From: Lojkania enalia
Lineage: Eukaryota; Ascomycota; Dothideomycetes; Pleosporales
Assembly: GCA_010094045.1 (NCBI GenBank)
Contig: ML986769.1
Span: forward strand, 31,491-95,490
Direction: 5' to 3'
DNA length: 64,000 nucleotides
Shown: piece by piece, positions 50,798-62,500 of the stretch
How the letters are laid out: each line of letters starts with the position of its first letter
Numbering within the stretch: position 1 is the stretch's first letter
Made by a program: the position numbers and the translations under genes
Notes under the pieces: model-generated
What the model saw: the letters and a program-made list of their open reading frames with translations, nothing else
What the model was told of the DNA's origin: nothing
Databases searched by the model: none

Positions 50798-50802
50798 TAT
50801 AT

Positions 50803-52842
50803 TCTTTATACTTAGGTAATCCTCTATTCTCTACTTCTTTATATAACTCTATAAATTCGCTGTAATTCTCTTAAATTTCTTAAAGTATACTTTTATTCTA
50901 TAATTTCTTATATACTTTTTAAACTACAATAATATCTAGTATCTATTTTATTTTCTTAAAATATCTAGCTATTATAGCTACTAATACTCTCTATATTAAC
51001 TATAGACCCGAGGAACGCTTTACCCTATACTATTCTACTACCCGTTCCGTCTTAGAGCGGCTCTATAGCTTATAAACTATCCTTTACTACTAATCTACTC
51101 TAGGATTATATTTAGCTAGCTAGTCTATACCTAATAATATATTAAATTTTCCTAGGTTTATAATATTAATACTTCTTATATTAGTATATCCTATAATATT
51201 AAGCGCTCGCTTCTTAGTTTCTATTAGTATAACTCCTCTACTATAGTCTATTAGCTTATTATCTACTAGATATATTATACAAGGTACTACTTTTTCCCTC
51301 TACTTTATATTATTCTTATAAACCTATTATACTAATATAAATGTATCTAAAACTCTACTATTAAATAGTACTTTAAGCTTCCTCCTATTAAACTCTACTT
51401 AGAGTACTATATATAAAAGTACTATACTAGTAACCCTTCTAATAGCTTTCCTACCTAGTTCCTTAGCGTAGCTATTATCTTAGAGGCTACTTAGTTTTTT
51501 AACTAAAATAGGAAGAACCCTACTTTCTCTTTTTCTCCTCTATATAGTAGACATCTATCTATATTATACTTTATCTATAGTTTTTAAGTATAAGCGGTCT
51601 TTACCTATTTACTATATATCTTATACTTCTATTCTAAGAAATACTATTGCTATTTAATTAGTCGGTAATCTTTATCTAATTCTTACTATTTAAATACTCT
51701 AAATATATCTTAATAGTACTAGTATCTAACTATATATTATTTCTAGTTTAAAGCTTTATATTCCTCTAAATATATATTATCTTTAGGATATTCCTCCTCC
51801 TTAGGTATACTTACTTCTATTATCTTACGAGCTGTAATGTTAAGTTGTCTTCTAATATCTCCTTACATCTCTCTTACTTCTAAGACTAACTTTCTTAGCT
51901 CTTCGGCTTCTACGATAATTTTACTAAGCTAATATAGATACTCTATTCTAAGGTAAATTAGACTTCTATAAATCTAACAGTACCTATTTTCTATATAATG
52001 TTCTATCTTATCTTAAGATAGTAAGATTCTAAATAATAATTATATATCTATTCTTAGCTATACTTCTAGTTTTATCTTAATACCCTTATATATTAATTAA
52101 TTGTCCTAGTAACAGCTAGCCCAATCTTTTTTACAGCTGTTCTTATAGGGTAGTATATATTTCCCTTTCTTACCTTTTACCTATTCTATAGGGTAGCTTT
52201 AGTATATCTCCTATATATACTCGAATATTTCTTTATCCGTAATTTTTCCTGCTAATTTTACTGCGGCTTCTAATATATTCTAGCTATCTTAAAACGTTAC
52301 TTCTTCGAATAGTATATTCTAATATTCTTAAGAGTATAACCTTATCTAATAAGTTTTATTATAGATCTAATACTTTTTTTACTTTATTCTTTCTAGGATT
52401 AATATACTATCGAGTCTTAGTACACCTAGTAGATATTCCGTATATCTAATAACTACTACTACTCTTCTTAACTATAGCTAATAATTGCTTCCTTCTTTTG
52501 CTAAATAGTACGTTCCGCATCTATTATCTATATAATATATCTAGTACTATATTAGTTATTAGCATCTATTAGTAGGTTACGCAGTTATTATTTAGGCTTC
52601 CTTCTTCTTATTTAGATATTCTTTTATATAATACCCTTTTTATCTATATAAAAGATACGCTCCCTCCTTAATCCTTTCTTTCTTAAGATTACTTATCCTT
52701 AATTATTGGTAGTTCTTTCTCTTATCCTTTTTAACTTTTCTAAAGATTATTAGATTACTATTCTATAGCGCTATTTTATTTTCCTTTTTAGTTGCCACGA
52801 ATATCTGCGGCTAAAATTATTTTCTATCTCCTACTTATATTA
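50803..52842 (-). pseudogene. Gypsy B fragment: protease and 3' part of gag
   Basis: This is the part of Gypsy B between the Gypsy A' and Copia C2 insertions. Position and orientation place the end of gag, the protease and the start of pol here on the minus strand. Individual motifs are too degraded for me to assign residues. Confidence 0.6.
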
Positions 52843-52847
52843 ATAGT

Positions 52848-52972
52848 TGTCAGAGCTGGCTGGCTCTAATAAGGGTTGGAAAACTGCGTCTATTAACTAG
52901 AAATGCGAGACATGCTACATATATATCCCTAGACCTGCTAAGAGGCTAACTATAAATAGCTTAGCTATAATA
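52848..52972 (-). repeat. Copia C2 3' LTR
   Basis: 125 bp with an intact tgt start on the plus strand. Confidence 0.93.
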
Positions 52973-55900
52973 TACCCCCCCAGCTGCAGTAAATAGCAAA
53001 GCTACCTTCTAGTCAACTAGTCTAAGTACCTCTATAAGACCGAGCTGCTTTAAAAAGGTAAGATACTTCTGCTTAGGCAGTGCCTTAGTAAAACTATCTA
53101 CTAGCATCTGGTTCGTCGGCTTCTAGCTAACCTGTAACTTTTCTACTTTAACTTCTTGTCGAATCTATATCTGATAAGTGTCTATATAACGTAACCTAGT
53201 CTATAGTCTATCTACTACTTTAGTAGCAATACCTACTGTCTGCTGATTATTATAAAATAGCGTAGGGACTATCTCTGTACTAAACCCTATGTAATTAAAG
53301 ACCCTGGTCCACTATTACAGCTCGCTGCCTGCTACGGATAGAGCTAGCAGCTCAGCCTTAGTCGTCGACTTGGTGACCGAGCGCTATATTATTACTTTCC
53401 AGTCGATAGGCAGGCTATAGAGCTTAAATAGGTAGCCCTGCAAGCTGTAACGCGTCTCCTAATTGTCCGTAAATACTGCGTCTAATACTCTATAAAATAG
53501 TAGTTTACGCTTGTTGCTGAGGTAGGTTATATTTTCTTAATCTAGTCTAGATACTTATAAGCCTAGCCCTCTTATGCTAATTATATATCTCTAGACGTGC
53601 TCTACTACTCGAATATAACTCTATCCTAAATTCTTAAGATGGGTTACTAGAGCTAAGTAAGCTTTTAAGATGTCTGGGCGTGTATAGACTGCTAGATATT
53701 CTAGGGATTCGACTAGCTGCTAATAATATCTAGTTCTCTAATAGTTTAGCTCCTCTATACTTGATACTAGGTAGTTATCGACTAGAGGTACCGTAAGATA
53801 GCTTCTCTACCTCTACTTCTGCAGTCTATACTTAGCTGCAACCTTATTAATAAACGAGTCTTAACTAAGCTAGATTCTACCTGCATCCTAGTCTCGGACT
53901 ATTCTAATTCTTAGAAACTACCTAAGCTGTCTAAGTAAGTATAGCTTATACTATAATTTTAAGCCTGTTTCAAATTACTAATATATAGTAAGGTAGTTTA
54001 GGTAGACTAGAACAACTATATTATTAATATAGAAGAATACTATTAGGCTCTTACTTCTAAATAGATATAGGACCTTCTAGATTAGCTATAGTCTTAGCTT
54101 AAGCAGCGAGCTCTTAAGGTGCTTATATTAGAGTAGAGGAGTATCTCTCAGGCTATAAAGAGCTTTTCTTATTTCTAGTAGCTTATCTAGCTTCTATATA
54201 AATCCTTCTAGCGTGTAGATATATATTAGTCTATCTAGCAGTATATTTAAGAAAGCGTTGGTAATATTATATTAATAGGCGTGTAGTCTAAAAGCTGCTA
54301 CTAGAGCGACTAGGAATTAGAATACTCGTGCTACTAGAGTAGCTATATATATATCTCCCTAGTCCTGCTATAGGTCTTCTTTAACAACTAGCCTAGCTTT
54401 AAACTTATATAGATATCTATCCTCATCGAATTTATATACAAATACCCATATTAGCGGTAGAAGCTCGATCTCTAGCTGTATACTGGCTCTAGTCTCTATT
54501 ATATAAACTAGACAGCCCTTACTGCAGCAGCTTTAAAGCTCTACTACTACTGCTTTCTTAAATTCGATTCTAAATAGATGCCTCTTAAGCTACTTCTATT
54601 ACTTTAGTAGAGGTAGCAGCTAATCTCTATATAGACTGATCCTAGGCTGATTAGCTAGTATATTACTACTCGTCTTCTGCTGTAACGCTTCTATAAATAC
54701 TGTATAGTATATATAGAGTATTCTATAAGTTCTAGTCTCTATAATATTTCTAGTATTAAGCTAACTACTAATTTCGTTGCGTCTGTTTATATTATTTAAT
54801 CGTCGGTCTAGAGCCTCTACTTCTAGCTTAATTTAATGCCAGCCCTTAGGGAGGCTAGTTATTACCTCTAGATACTTATCGCGATTGTCTTAACTGCACA
54901 GTTCTAGAATGTCTTCTAGTATTATAATGCTGCTAACTGCTGGATGCTCTACTCTAGCCGGCTTATTTAATTATTGCTGATCTAGCTCCTACTTAAGCTG
55001 CTGCTTAAGCTTATTATCTAGCGTCTTCTTGCGCGATTAAGCTGTTGATTAATCTAGCATCTATTTAAGCTCTATATTATTCAGCTTACAGCTCTTCTTA
55101 ATATTAAGTACTGCGGCTACTAGACGCAGCATCTACTTATCTAGAAAGATAAGATCTTTATACGATTCTACAGGTAGTAGGATAATATCTCTAGTCCTTA
55201 TAACTCTATCTAGCTCTAGCATCTAGATGCGATAGATATTTGTAGAGTTATATTTTATAAGGCGTCCGATCAGCGCGTAAGATTACAGCTTCTTTCTCTA
55301 GTATAGGTAATAATTTAGGATATATACCTTAGCTTCTAGCACGCTAAGATAAGCTACTAATAGTCTAGTTCTACGCACTACCTCGTATAGGGTATACTAG
55401 TCTAGAGCTTCGGTCGGCGTACGATTAAGGAGATAGACTGCTAAGAGCAGGCACTCGTTTAATACCTCTATTAGTAGCCCTACGTCTATCCTTATAGCTC
55501 TTCCCTATACGACTAGCGACTGCCCTGCTCTCTCTATTAGACTATTCTGCTCCTCAGTATACTCTGCTTGTAGTTCTACTAAGATTCTTAGGTTCTTAAA
55601 GATATTAAGTATCTTAGAATATCCGCGCTTACTATTAAGCTTAATAACTTTAACCTGCGCGTTAAACTAAGCTTTAAGCTTAACTAGTAATCTCTACGCT
55701 ATATATTATAGCGTTGTTATATTCTTGTTTAGTAGGCAGTAGGTCTTATACTACCTGCTATACTAGTAGACTATATAGAATATCTAGAGGTCTCTATTAT
55801 AGCAGCACTCTAACCGATCGCGTATCTAGACTAAATCTATCCCTAGTCTCTTAAATAGTCCCTAGACTAGTTCTTAAGGAGCTCTTCTACTTACTATTTT

Positions 55901-57960
55901 ATATAGCTTAGACTGGATATAGATAGTATATTCTGTCTACTTTAGAGCTTAATTTCTCTACTGCTACTGCTCAATTAATTTAAGCCTATTAATATAAGCA
56001 GGTAGATAAGTAACTGCCTTCTAGCTAGTATAGCTGAATATCTTATAAGCTTATATAGGTGTAAGTTCTAGCTACTTATAAGCTGCGTAAGAAGGCCTCA
56101 GTCTATACTATACTATATATATCGATAGAGATAGTTATATACTGTTCTTTATATCTATTAGCTAATACTCGGACGTACGCCTAAGATAGTATATAATATT
56201 CGACGGATCTATCTAATATAGATAGTTTCGTCCTAAGTTAAAATAGATCCCTACTATACTATAGTATAAGAGACTAACTATGCTTATAAACATCTCTAGG
56301 ATATATACTATATATAAGAGTAGGATAGTCTTAATTCTAGTAGACGTCTATACTTACAGCTAGACTTCTCTCTATTCTTAAATTAGCAGCAGCTATCCCC
56401 CTATATATATATAATCATCTGGTCTAGGCTGCTATATCGTTCTCTAGCTATAAAACTTGCTGTTAGTAATATAGGTATTTAAGCTAGGGTCTATAATCTA
56501 TCTATTAAGTAATAATAGCTAATACTAATACTACTTAGTCTATATAGCTCTAAGCTATAGAGTTAAAGCTGTTATAGATTTTACTAATCGATTTAGGTTT
56601 AGAGCTACTATTGCAGCTAGTCCTAATAGTTAACGCCTGTTATCCTATCTTTTTATTATACTTAGTACTGGTACTAAGACTATTATAGAGTTTATAGAGC
56701 CTGCTAATACTACTAGTTACTTCTTAGTATTATAGAGCACCTTTAACCTAGAAGATCTTAATATCCTGAGCTCCTAGAATCTCTACTTAATATTTTAATC
56801 TAGCTGCCAGCCTAATAAGCGTAGTACTAAGTTAATATATAGATACTATTTAAATTTGTAACTATCTCCGTAGAGGTAGACTATCTATCTTAATTGCTAA
56901 GGTTTCTAGCTGCTTTTAGTCTGGTGCGACTACTATAGTTACTATAGTATGATACTAAGCGTCGCGAACGTCCCTAGCTCTAATATAATCGGTCTAGTAC
57001 AACGATAGTATAATATATACTATACTACCAGGTCTAAGATATTTATATATAGCTTATTGTCTGCTTTAGACTTAATAAGTAGTAATAGCTTATTTACTAC
57101 CCAGCTATCGTCTAAGCTCTTAACTGCGAGAATAAAGTCCTATTAAGCTCAATTCCCCTATACTTCTAATATACTCGCTAGGCTTATAACGCGTATCGTT
57201 TCAAGCTAATCCTTAAACCAGGTATCCAGGTTCCTCTTTCTTAGTCGTATCTTAAGCGTCTAGTATCGAGCCTGCAGCTATATACTGCGCTCAGCTTTAC
57301 TTAGGTAGAAATACTTCTTAAGGGTCTATAGTCGATTATACGCAGTCTTATAGTCTGTAATTAGATAGATATATCGATCTACTATCGTCCTCGATATCTC
57401 CTGCGTGAATTCCCTGAAAGCCTTCTCTTTCTACAGCTACTACGCCTTGCTATAGCTATACGTCCTATACTAGGCTTTATATCTTGCCAATTCTTGATCA
57501 GTTAGATCTATAATATCTACTTCAGCATCTGCTGCCTTAGTATTACTATCTGTCCTGTGGAAATCTCTGAACTGCTTCTTAATCGGCTTTTTAGCGTCTA
57601 GTCGAAGAACTAGCTCCTTACTAAGGTCTAGGTCTACGTATTTCTAGAGCTGGTTCCGGTCCGCGCTGTCCTTCCGTAGAAACAGCTACTACGTCTAGTA
57701 CTCTAGCTTATCGAGAATAACCGTAGCCTTAGTAATGAGTAGGTCTAATTCTATTATCTTTTTAATATACTATATCGCGTTGATCTGTCGAGGTCTCTAC
57801 TATAACTAGTTCTAAGCTCTCTAGCTTCCTAGCTAGCCTAGCGACGTCGAGGTAACTGAGGTCTTAATAAACGAGATATAATTAACTAAGCCTATATTAA
57901 TCAGCTCTAGTCTATCTGTATAAAATATAGTAGTAGTTAAAAGGCTTCCGGGCTTATAAC

Positions 57961-58085
57961 TGTTAGAGCTGGCTAGCTCTAATAAAGGTTAGAAAACTGC
58001 GTCTATTAACTAGAAATGCGAGACATGTTATATATATATCCCTAGACCTGCTAAGGGGCTAACTGTAAATAGCTTAGCCGTAATA
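57961..58085 (-). repeat. Copia C2 5' LTR
   Basis: 125 bp, directly next to the primer-binding site at 57,948-57,960. Confidence 0.93.
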
Positions 58086-58090
58086 ATAGT

Positions 58091-58820
58091 TATTAATTCT
58101 AACTACTAATTCGATTATTTCTAATAGTTTTATTAGCCTTTCTTCTCTAGCTAGGTTATTCTTAACCTTATCCTTAAGCCCTTTATAGAAGATTTCTACT
58201 AATATGCTATTATCCTATCCTAGTCTAGCGTTAAGTTTTTAAAACTCTATAGTATAATCTATTACTCTCTTAGTTTAGGTTAGTCTTAGTAGTTTTCTTT
58301 ATACTTCCTATTTTACGTCTATTTCTCCGAAGATATTTTAGATCTTATCCTTAAATTCTTCTTAACTCTTAAAGAGTTCGTCCGTAGATTCTCTAGTCTT
58401 CTTTATATTACTTCTATTCTCTAGCCAATCTACTATAAATAGTTCGGCTTATACTAGCGGCGTTTCTTCTATATTTATTATTACAGCTAAAATCTTATTC
58501 TTATCTAGGAAGAAGGGTATACTATTAAACTTAAAGTATAGCTCTATTAATATAAGAAAAGGGTTAACGTATTCTTTCTTACTATTAAACTTTCTTAGTA
58601 AAGCTATCTTAGCTTGTGCTTATTATTTAGCTTTAGCTAGGTTGGTTCTAGTTATAGCTAACTTATATTACATCTATATAATATAGGTCTCTTATTCTTA
58701 TACTTTCTATACTATAGTTTCTTCTAGAGCTTATAGCTTTTAGGTTGTTATAACTTAACTTTACGATATAGTAGACATCTTTAAATAGTTCCTATTTCTC
58801 TTAACGTTAGGTAGTTATTA
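58091..58820 (-). pseudogene. Gypsy B gag, N-terminal part
   Basis: On the minus strand an ATG at 58,778 begins a gag-like reading (MSTIS). It continues with TRTNLAKAK, ALLRKFNSKKEYVNPF, then ARLG..NSILVEIFYKGLKDKVKNNLAREER, which resembles capsid regions of fungal Tf1/sushi-type elements. Several TAA/TAG interrupt it. Copia C2 inserted downstream in this gag. The sequence next to the LTR starts taataactacc in minus sense and may be a mutated tRNA primer site. Confidence 0.8.
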
Positions 58821-59361
58821 TATTACTAACTTATATACCGCTAGTATATATAATAACCGCCGTTCCAATTATATACACACCAGGGCCTTATTTATATTAG
58901 GTTAGTTAGAGGTGGTAGCTTTAGTAAAGAGTGAGTATTAGGTTCGCCGGTTCTTCGAATATAATAAATATATTCTTAGAAGTCTAATATAGTAATAAAA
59001 TAAATCTACGAGAATAATTAAATAGGACTTAATCTATTAAAAAGATCTTTCGTCTTATATAGATAAGTTTAAGACCGCTAAACCTAGCTTATTAGATCTA
59101 TTAGGTCTAGTAGGTCCGTTCTACTATATCTAATACTTCTATTATTATTACGTATATAGGTTGTACTATACTTTATTATCTAGCTAATTATCTCTCTAGT
59201 TCCTACAGTTCTACTACTTACTATTTAATAATTGGTTCCTAATATACATCTACCTGTTATTACCTTATTAGTTCTTATCTAAGTCGACTTATATAGTAGC
59301 TAATATTAGATTAAGCCCTAGCTATAGAAGTAGTACCTCTTAGTATTCTATATTTATAATA
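58821..59361 (-). repeat. Gypsy B 5' LTR
   Basis: 541 bp, the counterpart of 20,326-20,875. It is followed on the plus side by the target duplication tatag at 59,362-59,366. Confidence 0.88.
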
Positions 59362-59366
59362 TATAG

Positions 59367-59513
59367 CTGAGGGCTTATAATCTATTAAGCTATAGTAGAC
59401 TAAGTAGAAGGAAGTATATATTATTACTTACTTAGTAGAGCCTACTTTTAAAAAGAACTATTTAAATAGAACTAGTTCTAATTAGAATTAGTCTATAAAC
59501 GCTAATATTTATA
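59367..59513. other. short RIP-mutated spacer
   Basis: AT-rich DNA between the Gypsy B target duplication and the next Copia copy. It should be the continuation of the sequence at 17,384-20,320 interrupted by Gypsy B. No gene or recognisable element is visible in it. Confidence 0.5.
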
Positions 59514-59518
59514 AGATT

Positions 59519-62500
59519 TATTATAGGGATTTTTAGCTAGTCTACTAAGCTATATTAGATATCGACGTACGATATTACGGTCGATATTATACTAGATATT
59601 ATGCTGGATATTAGCTAATATACCCCTTTTTCATGTACATAAATATGGCCCGCTAGATATCTTCAATCAACTAGTTCAGCTCCTTATCTCTTTCTCTAAG
59701 ACAAGATTCGCCTCTTATTATAGTTATAAGCCCGGTTACCGTATTAAAATAACTGCAACTCAACCTTTTTATATATATATCGCGATTAATATCGCACCTT
59801 TTTATTTAGTATTATAATATCGCGATATTATTATCTTTATCGTTTACCAACGATTTTTAGGCACTTAGCTATTAGAATTACGTGTAAATTCTATACTTTA
59901 TAAGCTTATTAATACGCTATATCGCGTTTAAGGCTATTTTATTCTCTAGTATTAATATACCCCAGTATATTTCTGGTGTTATAACGGTTGTATACTCCTC
60001 TATAGCTATATCTAAGAAGAAGATACTTAATACTTCTAGTAATTAGAAGGATTAGCTCGAGTAGTATAAACTAATAACTAGTAGGTTAAGAGTATAAGAA
60101 TATTTAGATCTAAGCGTACCTTTTAAAAAGGTTAAAATCTATAGGCTAGAACCTCCCCTCCCTAATATAGGTGAGTTCCAGACCCTAAAGGTAAATCTAG
60201 AAGGGGAAATAGAAAGATACCCCTCTAGTAGAGTTATATATAAGAAGATAACCTCGATACAAACAATAGATTAAAACTAGGTAAGAGACTAGTATAATTA
60301 ATAAAGGAAGGATTAGATTAAGATTGATAACGCTCTCTATATTATATATAGTAATATCCTAATAACAACATTACTTTAATATAAAGTAATACTTAGCGAC
60401 AATATAACTAGCTATAAGATTCTTAGAATCTTATAGGAAAAGTTAGCGCCTACTATTAAGTCGAGGGAGTAACTAATCTAGAAGGAATATTAAGCTCTCC
60501 TTAAGTATCTAACCGATAGAGAGGTAGAGGAGTAGCTAAATTAGTAGAATTAGGTAATCTATTATACTAAAGCTGCTAGCTTAGTAGAAGTTTAGGGCCT
60601 TAGAGTAGAAAAGGATTTTTTTCTAACGGTTACTAAGAAAGATAAGGTGTAGGTACTAATCTATATAGTACCGATTAACGCTAAAAATAAGCTAGGTGGG
60701 ATTAATTAACCGATTCTTATAATTAAATAATTAGTATACCGATATACTAATTACTATAGATGTTTTAATCTATAGAAAGTACTTAGCTCGTTTATAGCTT
60801 TATAACGTCTATTAATTCTTTAAGCAAATTCTAATAGTACTATATAATAGTCTTAAGAAAAATCCGGTCCATAATCGTATACTCTACCGCCCTACTTCTA
60901 TAGGAAGCGGTACTTTTAGGGTAATTACAAGTATATAAATAAATCGATTAGGCTACTAAATTAGGTACTAGATTAGGAAATACTAAAAGTCTAAGATAAT
61001 ATTTTAAATAGGAATAACTAGGTAAAAAAGAATATTCTAAAGGTAAATATAGAAAAATATAAAAAGTCGAAGTTCTTGTTTAATAGTAAAACCTCTATAA
61101 AGGCTACTAGCCTCTAGGAAAATACCCAGGTAATTTAAAGGGGCAATTTTTCAGTAAGTACTACCCCTAAGAAAGAAGATACTAGTATCCTAAATTGGTA
61201 GATACTTAATCTAGATTCTAATATCTATATATACAACTCTAAGGTATTTAGTTAGTAGACTACTTAGATAGTAAATTCTAAAGATAAAATTACTGCGGGA
61301 GGTAGTATATACTCTATATTAGAATAGAGTACTATTATAATTATAATTAATTCTTCTACAGGCCTGAGGGATATTAAGCTAATAAAAGTCGCTTATATTC
61401 TTTAGTTACTAACTAATATAATAGCCCTAATTAGAAATAGAGAATAGAGTATCTAGTTTAACTTAGGTAGAGATTACCTTTACTAGTATAATTACTATAA
61501 TATCGTTTGTTATTTAGAGTTGTTTAATAGCTACTAGCTACTAAACGCGGACCTAGTAAAAAGACTTCTACTTAATTTACTTTCCGGATATAAAATAGTT
61601 GTAGTAATTAAAAAAAAGCTCTTCTATTACTAGTAACTAATGTAAATTATTTCTTTAGCTAAAGTATACTAATTATTAGGCTACCTAAGTAGAGATTTAG
61701 TATTAACTCTACCTTAGGTAGCTAAGGGTATCTAGTTAAGCGATTAAAAAGTACTAGTATAGTAAGATTGCTAGATATATATATAAGCGAAGTTATTATA
61801 GTAGATTAGCTAGTATAGTTAGCTTTACCTAGCTACTAAACTATTCGAGAGAATCGCGATTAATATTATATAACTTTAGAAGAACTGTAAAAGATACTAT
61901 AATAATAAGAGATACCTATTTTTTATAGTTAATTAGGTGTTCTAATAGTATAAGGGATTTACGATATATAATTAGTTAAAATCTACCCTTATAAAAGCCT
62001 TTAAAATACTATTAGTAAAAATTAAATAATAGTATAAAAGAAAGATCGTATATATTTATATAGATAATAACTTAAACTTTTTAAAACTTATAGAAGTATT
62101 ATTTAATTAAGGAATTGTAATTAAAGCTTGCGCGCCTTATACGCCTGAGTAGAATAGCCTAATAGAGTAAGTAGGATATTAAATTATAACCCGCGCGCGC
62201 GCTCTTATAATAGAAGGTAATATTTCTAATAAATACGCTAATAAATTAGCTTATATAGTAATATATCTACTTAATAGAACGCTGATTATAAGCCTTCGAT
62301 TTAAAACTCTATATAAGGCCGTTTTTAACTATAAACTATTTCTTGCTTACCTTTAGGTTATAGAATCGCGAGCGTATATTTTAGATAAAACTCTATTAAG
62401 AAGCGATAAACTAGTATCGCGAGTACTAATCGGGAAACTCTTATAATATAGGAGTATAAATATATACTAAGTACTAATTCTAAAACTAAAACGGGTACTT

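Larger units (their letters stand above)
52848..58085 (-). mobile_element. Copia C2: complete Ty1/Copia retrotransposon
   Basis: It is 5,238 bp with 125-bp LTRs (52,848-52,972 and 57,961-58,085) and target duplication atagt (52,843-52,847 and 58,086-58,090). The LTRs differ at 10 positions, all transitions. Coding sense is minus: integrase (YTEEQNSLIERAG) at about 55,500-55,560, reverse transcriptase (WVFVYKFDED) at about 54,430, polymerase motif Tyr-Ile-Asn-Asn at about 54,017-54,032, and RNase H (VTKSTTKAELLAL) at about 53,341-53,380. The primer site gttataagcccgg (minus sense) is at 57,948-57,960. It retains more readable protein than the Gypsy copies and is probably younger. It is inserted in Gypsy B gag. 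Confidence 0.93.
20326..59361 (-). mobile_element. Gypsy B: Ty3/Gypsy chromovirus, host of all nested inserts
   Basis: It is bounded by related terminal repeats at 20,326-20,875 (3' LTR) and 58,821-59,361 (5' LTR) with a 5-bp target duplication tatag at 20,321-20,325 and 59,362-59,366. It lies on the minus strand. A purine-rich tract (aaaagggggagtaga in minus sense) sits directly before the 3' LTR, as expected of a polypurine tract. Gag, reverse transcriptase, integrase and chromodomain traces appear in the right order on the minus strand once the inserts are skipped. The 39.0 kb span minus 31.4 kb of insertions and their duplications leaves about 7.65 kb, a normal size. All frames are broken by RIP-type stops. 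Confidence 0.9.
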
